The notes under the pieces were generated by a model, which worked only from the letters and a program-made list of their open reading frames with translations, searched no databases and was not told the DNA's origin. From assembly GCA_016935355.1 (NCBI GenBank), contig JAFGRC010000149.1:1-56096 (forward strand): a stretch of DNA of 56,096 nt, given 5' to 3'. The DNA is from Bacteroidales bacterium (GTDB lineage Bacteria > Bacteroidota > Bacteroidia > Bacteroidales > UBA10428). Positions 27,310 through 34,720 of this stretch are shown here, piece after piece; position 1 is the first letter of the stretch, and every line of letters begins with the position of its first letter. A program made the position numbers and the translations under genes.

Positions 27310-27987
27310 TTGGAAAAAATAGTTGTAATTGTTGCAGGGGGCACGGGTAAAAGGATGAACACCGCAGTGCCGAAGCAATTCCTTTTGCTTAAAGGACGTC
27401 CTGTCCTGATGCATTCACTTGATGTATTTCACAGATTTGATAAATTCATCAGGATCATTCTTGTTTTACCCGTGGATTTCATCGAGAGCTGGAAAAACCT
27501 GTGTAAAAAGTACGACTTTAAATTGATACATGAAATAAAAGCAGGAGGAAGAAACAGGTTTGAGTCTGTAAAAAAGGGCATAACAAATATACCGGATGAA
27601 TGTCTTATTGCCGTACATGATGGCGTAAGGCCTCTGGTGAGCATATCAACGATTAACAGGTGTTTTGAACAAGCAATGAAATCCGGGAATGCAATACCAT
27701 GTATGAAAATTCCGGAGACCCTTAGAAAAATTGAATCACATGGCAACATTCAGGTTGACCGGAAAAATTACCGGCTGATTCAAACTCCGCAGGTTTTTAA
27801 GGGCTCTGTTTTAAAAAGCGCTTACAGGCAGGAATACCGGGAACATTTCACCGACGATGCCAGCGTTGTTGAGAATCTGGGATACAAGATCCATCTGGTA
27901 GAGGGAAATGCAGATAATATAAAAATTACGCATCAGCATGATCTCATCATCGCCGAAGCAATTATGGGCAAAGATCTGTCAATTTAG
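27310..27987 (+). CDS. ispD: 2-C-methyl-D-erythritol 4-phosphate cytidylyltransferase
   Basis: IspD (225 aa) transfers CMP to methylerythritol phosphate in the MEP isoprenoid pathway. Signatures are VIVAGGTGKRM with the CTP-binding loop, VPKQFLLLKGRPVL, VHDGVRPLVS and TDDASVVENLGYKIHLVEG. The start is TTG at 27310: the nucleotide-binding loop begins eight codons later, and the only in-frame codons between the preceding stop (27292-27294) and the TTG contain no ATG or GTG. Confidence 0.95.
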   Translation: MEKIVVIVAGGTGKRMNTAVPKQFLLLKGRPVLMHSLDVFHRFDKFIRIILVLPVDFIESWKNLCKKYDFKLIHEIKAGGRNRFESVKKGITNIPDECLIAVHDGVRPLVSISTINRCFEQAMKSGNAIPCMKIPETLRKIESHGNIQVDRKNYRLIQTPQVFKGSVLKSAYRQEYREHFTDDASVVENLGYKIHLVEGNADNIKITHQHDLIIAEAIMGKDLSI

Positions 27988-28060
27988 CATAATTTTTTTG
28001 TGAAGGAAGCGGTGTGGAAAATCGGGTGAATTCAAAAATAAAAAAATTAATTCCCGGACA

Positions 28061-28216
28061 GTATTCACCATAAGTTGTTACGGCTTATACTAAAGTGGTT
28101 TCGGTGAATGAGATGTTATTCATCGTATGCTGTTACGGTACCCGACAGGGTGGTTTGGGGAGGGAGAAAGAGTTTATTCATCATACGATGTTATGGTACC
28201 GCCTGAAGCGGTTTTG
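28061..28216 (-). repeat. Three degenerate tandem copies of the GIN-gene 3' end
   Basis: The last codons of the GIN gene (TKTASGGTITSYDE then stop, 28174-28218) recur twice downstream in the same orientation. Copy 2, at 28116-28157, would read TTLSGTVTAYDE then stop; copy 3, at about 28061-28105, reads TETTLV, a stop, then AVTTYGE. The spacing is 55-58 bases. The two extra copies are not part of the gene. They look like decayed tandem duplications of its C-terminal strand. Confidence 0.7.
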
Positions 28217-28860
28217 GTCAGGCATATTCCGGGATTGCCCTTATATGTGATATAGCCCTTTAAAGCGGCCTGCGCATGAAGTTCTTCTTCTGCTAATATT
28301 TTGGCCGTTCCATTCGTTACAGCCTGTACAACAACAACATCACTTTCAAGGTCAAAAGCAGAAACTGTTGCGGAAGTTGCAACATAGATATCCTGAACGG
28401 TAGCATAGCCTTCACCCGTAAATAAGCTTCCCTCAATAACATGACTTTTCAAATAACCAACATCAGCATCAAGATATAAAATTCCGCCGGTCTTCAGTAC
28501 TACAGATAGTGAATCCGTTATGAGCAAAGAGTTTGTGCTGACATCTGCACCGTTTATGGCTTCAATGGACCGGATCATTTTATAATCAAGGTCGACCACG
28601 ACCTTCTTTCGGGTAAAAAGATTTCCGGAAACATACAAATGCAAAACATTGTTTTTTACTTCAGTTATAACGTCTTCAGCATCAATTCCCTGGACAGTGA
28701 TTGAAGCCATTTCACGTTCGGATTTATTCAAACGTACAATGATATTGTCGTCAACATATAGTCCGGTAAAAGGTTGCAGGTTTCTTTCAGCCGGTTGTTG
28801 TGGGAATAGCAGGGTAGTATGCATAAAGCAATACAGAAGTGCCAGAATTTTGCTGTACAT
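28174..28860 (-). CDS. Exported GIN-domain (DUF2807-like) protein
   Basis: A 228-residue secreted protein with a signal peptide (MYSKILALLYCFMHTTLLFP) and a repetitive right-handed beta structure typical of the head GIN / DUF2807 family. The domain is seen in the alternating hydrophobic strands from about residue 60, for example SIEAINGADVSTNS and GGILYLDADVGYL. The function is unknown; such proteins are common in the Bacteroidetes envelope. It is convergent with ispD. Its 3' end has been duplicated downstream. Confidence 0.8.
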   Translation of the reverse strand: MYSKILALLYCFMHTTLLFPQQPAERNLQPFTGLYVDDNIIVRLNKSEREMASITVQGIDAEDVITEVKNNVLHLYVSGNLFTRKKVVVDLDYKMIRSIEAINGADVSTNSLLITDSLSVVLKTGGILYLDADVGYLKSHVIEGSLFTGEGYATVQDIYVATSATVSAFDLESDVVVVQAVTNGTAKILAEEELHAQAALKGYITYKGNPGICLTKTASGGTITSYDE

Positions 28861-28950
28861 AAAACTTTGCTTTAAAGTTCAATTAATATATAACTGAAAC
28901 AACCGGATAAAAGTATACGATGCTGATGAAAAATAGCCCGACTTACCGGA

Positions 28951-29331
28951 TTACCTGTGTATATTTTCAATGATGTTAAAAGGCAGGTTAATCAATTCCT
29001 GGAAAACTTCGCCTGCTTCCAGCATTGAATCGTCGTCTGAATCATAAAACCAGTTAATGGTAACGATTTTCAGACCCTGATATTTGACCTGCAAGCCTTT
29101 TAAAATGTGCAGAAGCCATTTTGAAGAGCTTGAATTGATATAATTGATATGAAAATCAATATAAGCATATGATTTAAATTCATTTATGCTATTATTGAGC
29201 AACCGGTCAAATTCTTCATAAAATTTTGAAGGATCTTCCAGTCTCGATGAACCTGATATAACGATACGGCGCTCATCACGCAGAACAATTACCGAAGGCG
29301 TGACACGGGTTTCTTTTATAGCTGATGCCAT
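28951..29331 (-). CDS. SiaC-like (DUF1987) regulatory phosphoprotein
   Basis: A 126-residue protein of the SiaC/DUF1987 family, recognised by FYEEFDRLLNNSINEFKSYA, IDFHINYINSSSSKWLL and GLKIVTINWFYDSDDDSMLE AGEVF. In Pseudomonas aeruginosa SiaC is controlled by phosphorylation (SiaB kinase, SiaA phosphatase) and activates a diguanylate cyclase. None of the partners is encoded here. A 27-bp near-perfect palindrome starts 3 bases upstream of its ATG, so its translation or transcription is probably controlled there. Confidence 0.8.
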   Translation of the reverse strand: MASAIKETRVTPSVIVLRDERRIVISGSSRLEDPSKFYEEFDRLLNNSINEFKSYAYIDFHINYINSSSSKWLLHILKGLQVKYQGLKIVTINWFYDSDDDSMLEAGEVFQELINLPFNIIENIHR

Positions 29332-29333
29332 AT

Positions 29334-29360
29334 ATCAATATTTTTAATAAAAATATTGAT
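29334..29360. promoter_or_regulatory. 27-bp palindrome at the SiaC-like gene start
   Basis: ATCAATATTTTTA (29334-29346) and TAAAAATATTGAT (29348-29360) are 13-base inverted arms around one central base. The palindrome begins 3 bases before the minus-strand ATG at 29331 and 69 bases before the hemW ATG on the other strand. It could be a dimer operator for both genes, or a leader hairpin covering the ribosome entry site. Confidence 0.7.
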
Positions 29361-29413
29361 TTTTATGCATCAGCAATTGTTAATATCTGATAACTTATCA
29401 ACGTGACAAGTTT

Positions 29414-29421
29414 TATTTTTG
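29414..29421 (+). promoter_or_regulatory. Candidate -7 promoter element of hemW
   Basis: TATTTTTG (TAnnTTTG) ends 8 bases before the hemW ATG at 29429, so the transcript would be nearly leaderless. A well placed -33 TTG is not seen. Confidence 0.4.
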
Positions 29422-29428
29422 CATCATT

Positions 29429-30574
29429 ATGGCTGGTATTTATATACACATCCCTTTTTGTAAAACAAAATGCAATTATTGTGATTTTTACAGAATAACG
29501 GATATTGCCCGGATTCCCGTTTATTTGAAGGCTCTTGAGAAAGAAATTGAAATCAGAAAGGAGTATCTTGAGGGCGATGAAATTGAAAGCATATATATTG
29601 GAGGAGGCACACCTTCCTTGCTGGGCATGGATCAGATAAACAGTCTGCTGTATGCGGTTGATAAAACCCACAATATAATCCGTAATTGTGAAATAACATT
29701 CGAGGCAAATCCGGATGATCTTTCGGCTTCATTTTTAGGCCGGTTGAAGTATCATACACCGATAAACCGCCTGAGCATTGGCATACAATCGTTTTTTGAT
29801 GCCGATCTGACATTGTTGAACAGAAGACACAGGGCATTACAATCTGTTGAATGTCTGGAACAAGCTGCAAATGCGGGATTCAGAAACATCAATATGGACC
29901 TGATCTATGGAATACCCGGGATGACAGCAGAACGATGGGAAGCAAACCTTCAGCAAATCCCCTATGATAAGATCAGTCATCTTTCGGCATACCACCTGAC
30001 TGTTGAACCGGATACGCCTTTACACCGGATGGTGGAAACAGGACATATCAGGCCTGTGGATGAAGAAACAAGCCGTGTGCAATATATATTGCTTTGCCGT
30101 GAAACCGGGAAACAACAATTTCAGCATTATGAAATATCAAATTTTTGCCGTGACGGCTTTTATTCGATACACAATTCAGGTTATTGGAAGGGAAGGAAAT
30201 ATCTGGGCCTGGGTGCTTCAGCGCACTCGTATGATCTGAATTCAAGGCAGTGGAATGTTTCTGATGTTAAAGTTTATATTAAAGCAGTACAAGATGGGGG
30301 AGCGGCCTTTAAATATGAACGGATCAACGATACCATGCGGTTCAATGAATATGTCATGGTTTCGCTGAGAACCATCTGGGGTGTCAGCCTGAAAAAAATA
30401 AATTCAGTTTTTGGAAGCGAAATTGTCGCTGAATTTATAAAAAATGCATCCAGGTTTCTGGATGCAGGTCAAATGATTTGCATCGATGGAATATATACCA
30501 TCCCTGAAGCATCATGGCTTATATCGGATTATATAGTCAGCAGCCTGATGCTGATGCCCAAACATAATAAATGA
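29429..30574 (+). CDS. hemW: Radical SAM heme chaperone HemW
   Basis: A 381-residue radical SAM protein. The cluster motif is CKTKCNYC (C11, C15, C18) in GIYIHIPFCKTKCNYC. Other signatures are YIGGGTPSLLG, RLSIGIQSF, MDLIYGIPGMT and LGLGASAHSY. HemW is a heme chaperone, long annotated as coproporphyrinogen III oxidase; it lacks the extra N-terminal part of HemN. The 3' end faces a hairpin and then the convergent coiled-coil gene. Confidence 0.93.
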   Translation: MAGIYIHIPFCKTKCNYCDFYRITDIARIPVYLKALEKEIEIRKEYLEGDEIESIYIGGGTPSLLGMDQINSLLYAVDKTHNIIRNCEITFEANPDDLSASFLGRLKYHTPINRLSIGIQSFFDADLTLLNRRHRALQSVECLEQAANAGFRNINMDLIYGIPGMTAERWEANLQQIPYDKISHLSAYHLTVEPDTPLHRMVETGHIRPVDEETSRVQYILLCRETGKQQFQHYEISNFCRDGFYSIHNSGYWKGRKYLGLGASAHSYDLNSRQWNVSDVKVYIKAVQDGGAAFKYERINDTMRFNEYVMVSLRTIWGVSLKKINSVFGSEIVAEFIKNASRFLDAGQMICIDGIYTIPEASWLISDYIVSSLMLMPKHNK

Positions 30575-30579
30575 GAAGA

Positions 30580-30616
30580 CAGATTGGCAGACCGTATGTT
30601 CTGCCACGGCAATCTG
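30580..30616. terminator. Hairpin between convergent hemW and coiled-coil gene
   Basis: CAGATT-GGCAGA (30580-30591) pairs with TCTGCC (30600-30605) and, after a 5-base bulge, AATCTG (30611-30616). The 12-bp interrupted stem with an 8-base loop sits 5 bases after the hemW stop codon and 6 bases before the stop of the opposite gene. It may terminate both transcripts. There is no U-run. Confidence 0.5.
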
Positions 30617-30622
30617 TGCCGG

Positions 30623-31525
30623 CTAGTTCAATGAAAACGAAGCAGATCCGATTTCATAACCTTCTGCATATAAAATTACCGTATAATTGCCGGCAATCAG
30701 ATCAGTGTTTTTTGTCCAGAAAATACATATGTCGATGTCACTGTTCTGATAGTCAAGCTCACGCTGGGCAGAATAAACAACCTGTTCGCCGTTAAATTCA
30801 AAAGTCTCACCCCCGTCAGAAGGAAGTATAAGTTCATCGGGTCGGATGATGCGCATATTAATTTGTTTCGGACCAGGCTCGGCAATTGCATTTTCACGTA
30901 CAGTAAAGCAAACCTTTATTTGCTCCAGGTTTCTGATTTTATTCGTGCTTCTGTCGTTTCTTCTCTGTGGTTCAATTACAATGTTTTTTGCAGAAAGAAC
31001 ACTCGCAAGTTGCACCTGTGTGGTTAGCAATTCCTTTTCGGAAGCCAGGGCAATGTTTTGTTCTTCGACAGATGTAAGCTGCTGCCTAACCTGAATATTT
31101 TCCTCGGTAAGCAAACGATTCCTGGTATTCAGTGAATCAATCTGGACAATATAATTGCGCATTACTTTTCGCAAGGTTTCCAGCTCAGACTGGTATTTTC
31201 TGATCTTTTCAGCATCTGTTGCCTGCATCCTGAGCAATCGGGTAATCTTTTCCTGTTCCTGTGCGAGCAAATTGTTTACACTGTCATTATTGGTTTTTAA
31301 AGAATCGTATTCAACGATCATGTTACGCAATTGTTTTTCGAGGTCACTTTTTACATCTTCAAGAATGGATTTTTCCTCGGTTGTCTGAACAAGCTGTCTG
31401 GATTCCTGATAATATTTGTAACCAAGCACTATTGTTGCAATAGCCAATACTATTACAATAACTACCAAAACAACAGAAGGCTTGTTTTCATGTTGATTTT
31501 GATTTGCGTTTGTATTTGTTTCCAT
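30623..31525 (-). CDS. Membrane-anchored coiled-coil protein, function unknown
   Basis: A 300-residue protein that I cannot assign. After a short polar N-terminus rich in Asn and Gln it has one membrane helix (VVLVVIVIVLAIATIVLGYK, about 20-40). A coiled coil of about 130-150 residues follows (heptads such as EKSILEDVKSDLEKQLRNMI). The last 100 residues are a beta-rich domain with RIIRPDELILPSDG and FWTKNTDLIAGNYTVILYAE. The probable topology is a short cytoplasmic tail with the coil and domain in the periplasm. Its neighbour upstream on the same strand is the RND adaptor gene (78 bases). Confidence 0.75.
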   Translation of the reverse strand: METNTNANQNQHENKPSVVLVVIVIVLAIATIVLGYKYYQESRQLVQTTEEKSILEDVKSDLEKQLRNMIVEYDSLKTNNDSVNNLLAQEQEKITRLLRMQATDAEKIRKYQSELETLRKVMRNYIVQIDSLNTRNRLLTEENIQVRQQLTSVEEQNIALASEKELLTTQVQLASVLSAKNIVIEPQRRNDRSTNKIRNLEQIKVCFTVRENAIAEPGPKQINMRIIRPDELILPSDGGETFEFNGEQVVYSAQRELDYQNSDIDICIFWTKNTDLIAGNYTVILYAEGYEIGSASFSLN

Positions 31526-31602
31526 GATTAATTAGTATTCATAATAAATAGAATGGCAAATATATAACATGTAGGAAGAAAAAATATTATCCGGAATCAA
31601 TT

Positions 31603-32739
31603 TTATTCCTCTTTAAAAAGTGAATTCAGCACCAGTATTTCATTGATGACAAAGCCGGCATTGTAAAATGCCGGGTTCAGATTTCCAAGTTCTGTCATTT
31701 CATTGCGTACAGTTCCGGTGGCTATTGGGATCCTGGTTATAACACCATCATGAAAGATGAAAACGTACTCTGCATACCCGGTTGAAAGGATAGCTTTTGA
31801 CGGAATCATATAAGCCGAGTCAGGATCTGCCTGAATCGTCGCATAAACGGTCGTTCCCGGCATGGGAAGCGATCCGGGTTGCTGCATGAAAACGATAGCA
31901 TCCAGCGTTTTTTTGACGGGATCAATCCGCGTTCCGGTTAATTCAATGCATCCGCCCGTCCTTACAAAAGTATCGCCGGGACTTGTAAAACTTACAGGTT
32001 GACCAGGGTTAACGGCTGATGCATATTGCTCAGGCACCCGGAGGTCTAAATACAGATCCTTCGGGTTTACGATTTCACAGATAACGGTTTCAGGAGATAT
32101 GTGACTGCCGGGAATGATCCCCGTCTCTGTAATATATCCTGCAATTGGTGCCCTGATGCTGACTGACGGGGAAAGATTCTCTATGTTCAGACTATCGGCA
32201 TTGATCCCTAATATTTTAAGCTGTTGATCAAGAGCAAAGAATGCAATTTCGGTAGTTCTGAAATTTACTTCAGCCTCCTGCATTTTTCTGACCGAGGAAG
32301 CGTTTTCAACAGCCAGTTCTCCCTGTCTTGTAAATTCTTCATGATAAAAATGTAGCAAACTCTTTATTTCAAGATAATCCTGCTGGATTTTCAAATAATC
32401 GGGATGTGTAATGACAGCCAGCAATCTTCCTGATTTTACATACGTGTTGTTTTTAATATGCAGTGCAGTCACGATACCTCCAAAAGGAGCTGTTACCCGG
32501 GCACAATTCGATACGGGTATTGAAACGGAACCTGTACAGGGGATGTCGCGATCAACAATCTGTTTTTCAAGTTTTACAGTTTCAATATTGAGATTTTTGA
32601 TTTGCTTTTCCGTAAGAGAGATGGAAAGGATTTCATCCGGGCCTCCGGCAAAGGGAATGACGGTATTTTCGTTCCTGCTGCAATTTATGGCTGTCAACAT
32701 GATATACGATACTGCGGTAATGATTTGTTTAATTCGCAT
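31603..32739 (-). CDS. RND-type efflux periplasmic adaptor (HlyD/CusB-like) lipoprotein
   Basis: A 378-residue membrane fusion protein. The N-terminus is a lipoprotein signal with a lipobox-like LTAIN-Cys at C20. The lipoyl/biotinyl halves are seen in RVTAPFGGIVTALHIKNNTY and ISIRAPIAGYITETGIIPGS, flanking an alpha hairpin (about 125-190), then a beta-barrel (DLYLDLRVPEQYASAVNPGQ). Its start overlaps the end of the TolC-like gene by 11 bases. No RND, ABC or MFS pump gene follows, so the third part must be elsewhere or missing. Confidence 0.9.
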   Translation of the reverse strand: MRIKQIITAVSYIMLTAINCSRNENTVIPFAGGPDEILSISLTEKQIKNLNIETVKLEKQIVDRDIPCTGSVSIPVSNCARVTAPFGGIVTALHIKNNTYVKSGRLLAVITHPDYLKIQQDYLEIKSLLHFYHEEFTRQGELAVENASSVRKMQEAEVNFRTTEIAFFALDQQLKILGINADSLNIENLSPSVSIRAPIAGYITETGIIPGSHISPETVICEIVNPKDLYLDLRVPEQYASAVNPGQPVSFTSPGDTFVRTGGCIELTGTRIDPVKKTLDAIVFMQQPGSLPMPGTTVYATIQADPDSAYMIPSKAILSTGYAEYVFIFHDGVITRIPIATGTVRNEMTELGNLNPAFYNAGFVINEILVLNSLFKEE

Positions 32740-33925
32740 AGAACTCCAGTTGAATGGCGGTTTGATTGTAATGGTTCAAAATTTCAAGGTATTCCAGTTT
32801 AGTGGACAGGGATTCTGCAATCCTGCGGGCATATTCAATGTATCCGATTTCTTCTTTTTCAAGTTGCCGTGTTGCCGTTTGCACGATTTGTTCTGCCTCC
32901 AATAAGGCATACTGGTCAAAATAGATCAGTTTTTTGAATATCATTTCAAGCTCAAGAACCAGATTTTCAATGGTTTTGTTAATTGCAAAAAGCTGGTATT
33001 CATATTCATTTTCAGAAATCTGCGTTTCAAGTCTCGCCCGTTGTACTTCAGCTTTCTTTGTAAAGAACAGTACCGGGATTGAAAGTTCCAGCTGCCATGC
33101 CCATAGCCCCGAATAGGGTGCGATGTGTTGATTGATGATCCCGAATGATAGCTCCGGGAAAAATGCAGCAGATTTTGATGCAACGGTGCAATCGTTCAAT
33201 TCCGTAAGGCTTTTATAATAGCTGGCCAGGATGTGGTTTTGATACATACGGGTATCTGATGCCCGGTTGATTTTATACATGGATAGTTCAGTCATGGAGG
33301 GCAATATTTCCGCATCCGTTACGATCAGTTGCTTTACCTTGTTCCTGGCCATTTCAAGTTCGTCGTACAGGATGTTCAAACCGGTTTCCACGCTTGCAGC
33401 CTCAGTGACCAAAGCGGTCCTTTCAAGCAGATCAATGTCCCCGTTTTTATATTGCAGGTCAGCTATCCTTTCTATATCGCTGAATACCTTGCTTTGTTGT
33501 TCCTGAATGATGAGCCTGTTGTATGTATAAACCCAGTAATAGTATGTCGAATTTACCTCAGCAATAAGGTTTTTCCGGGCCAGGTTATATTCGGTTTTGC
33601 TGAGTTGCAGCTGTTTGTCTGCCAGGCGGTAATTATGGATGTGCTCCAGCAAGGACCCGAATCCCTGGTTGATTTCAAGATAACGGTCGCGTTCAGGCCC
33701 GTATAGCTGACCCGACCTGTATTTCATTCCGGTGGATTCAAAGTCCCATGAAACCTTTCTCATGAGCTGACTTTGCTCAATTCTCAGGGACTGGTTCACG
33801 ACTGCAGGGTTGTTTTCAAGTGCCATTTTAACGGATTCCTCCGGTGATATAACAGATATGGGACCGGTTTGGCCGAAAACATACACCTGCACCCACAGAA
33901 ACGTCAATAAAATGAAATTCCGCAT
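32729..33925 (-). CDS. TolC-family outer membrane efflux protein
   Basis: A 398-residue outer membrane factor with a signal peptide (MRNFILLTFLWVQVYVFG) and the long paired helices of the TolC/OEP family, for example VKMALENNPAVVNQSLRIEQ near residue 32 and ARIAESLSTKLEYLEILNHY at the C-terminus. The family forms the export channel across the outer membrane in trimeric efflux machines. It is slightly short compared with the usual 420-480 residues. A promoter-like TTG-N17-TACCTTTA lies upstream. Confidence 0.88.
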   Translation of the reverse strand: MRNFILLTFLWVQVYVFGQTGPISVISPEESVKMALENNPAVVNQSLRIEQSQLMRKVSWDFESTGMKYRSGQLYGPERDRYLEINQGFGSLLEHIHNYRLADKQLQLSKTEYNLARKNLIAEVNSTYYYWVYTYNRLIIQEQQSKVFSDIERIADLQYKNGDIDLLERTALVTEAASVETGLNILYDELEMARNKVKQLIVTDAEILPSMTELSMYKINRASDTRMYQNHILASYYKSLTELNDCTVASKSAAFFPELSFGIINQHIAPYSGLWAWQLELSIPVLFFTKKAEVQRARLETQISENEYEYQLFAINKTIENLVLELEMIFKKLIYFDQYALLEAEQIVQTATRQLEKEEIGYIEYARRIAESLSTKLEYLEILNHYNQTAIQLEFYAN

Positions 33926-33953
33926 GCGATCAGATGATAGCTTGGTGCTAAAA

Positions 33954-33981
33954 TAAAGGTAAAATCAACAGTTTAAGACAA
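33954..33981 (-). promoter_or_regulatory. Weak promoter candidate of the TolC-like gene
   Basis: On the minus strand TTG (33981-33979), 17 bases, then TACCTTTA (33961-33954), one base off TAnnTTTG. It lies about 29 bases upstream of the ATG. Confidence 0.3.
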
Positions 33982-34007
33982 AAGTTATCAACCTGGCAGC
34001 GGACATG

Positions 34008-34685
34008 TCAGACTGACAAATCAAATGGATTGTATCTGATACCGTGATCATAGACATCTGTATTTTCCGCACGCTTGAGTGTTCTGACTACGGCGTATGT
34101 AAGGGGTGTGAAACATATCTCCACCATACATTTGAAAATATAGTTAGACAGGATTACAGACCATAATATGGTTCCGGGAAGGGTACCGTAAAAAGCCACA
34201 AAGCAGAAAATAATGGTATCCAATCCCTGACCCACAAGCGTTGAGCCGATAGTCCTTGTCCACAAATGTTTTCCGCGCGTGAAAATCTTAAGTCTTGACA
34301 ATATCACGGAATTCGAGAATTCTCCTGTAAAATAGGCAATCAAACTGGCCATAACGATCCTTGGCACAAATCCGAGAATATTCTCATATGCTTGCTGGTA
34401 GGGCCAGTCGGCAGCAGGAGGAAGAATTTGCACGACAAAAAATGTCACCGACATGAGCAGTGCCGATACAAATCCAAGCCAGATAACCCTGCGCGATCGT
34501 TTAAAACCATATACTTCTGTAAGGATATCCCCAAAGATGTAACTGAGCGGAAACAGGATGGTGCCTCCGTCGAAGGTGAATTTCCAAAGACTGAGGATCT
34601 TGGTGGAGGCGATGTTTGAAATAAGTAAAACAGCAACAAACAATGCGACCAGCACGTCAAAGTATTTAAACTGATGCGATTTCAT
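34008..34685 (-). CDS. Queuosine precursor transporter (YhhQ family)
   Basis: A 225-residue membrane protein of the YhhQ/VUT family with about six membrane segments. The family stretch FDGGTILFPLSYIFGDILTE and GFKRSRRVIWLGF are conserved, as is LVGQGLDTIIFCFVAFYG. It imports preQ0/preQ1 for queuosine, a tRNA wobble modification. No other queuosine gene is in this window. The serine hydrolase gene lies 35 bases upstream on the same strand. Confidence 0.9.
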   Translation of the reverse strand: MKSHQFKYFDVLVALFVAVLLISNIASTKILSLWKFTFDGGTILFPLSYIFGDILTEVYGFKRSRRVIWLGFVSALLMSVTFFVVQILPPAADWPYQQAYENILGFVPRIVMASLIAYFTGEFSNSVILSRLKIFTRGKHLWTRTIGSTLVGQGLDTIIFCFVAFYGTLPGTILWSVILSNYIFKCMVEICFTPLTYAVVRTLKRAENTDVYDHGIRYNPFDLSV

Positions 34686-34720
34686 AACCTAAAATATATT
34701 ATGCCGCATCCGGCAGAAAA

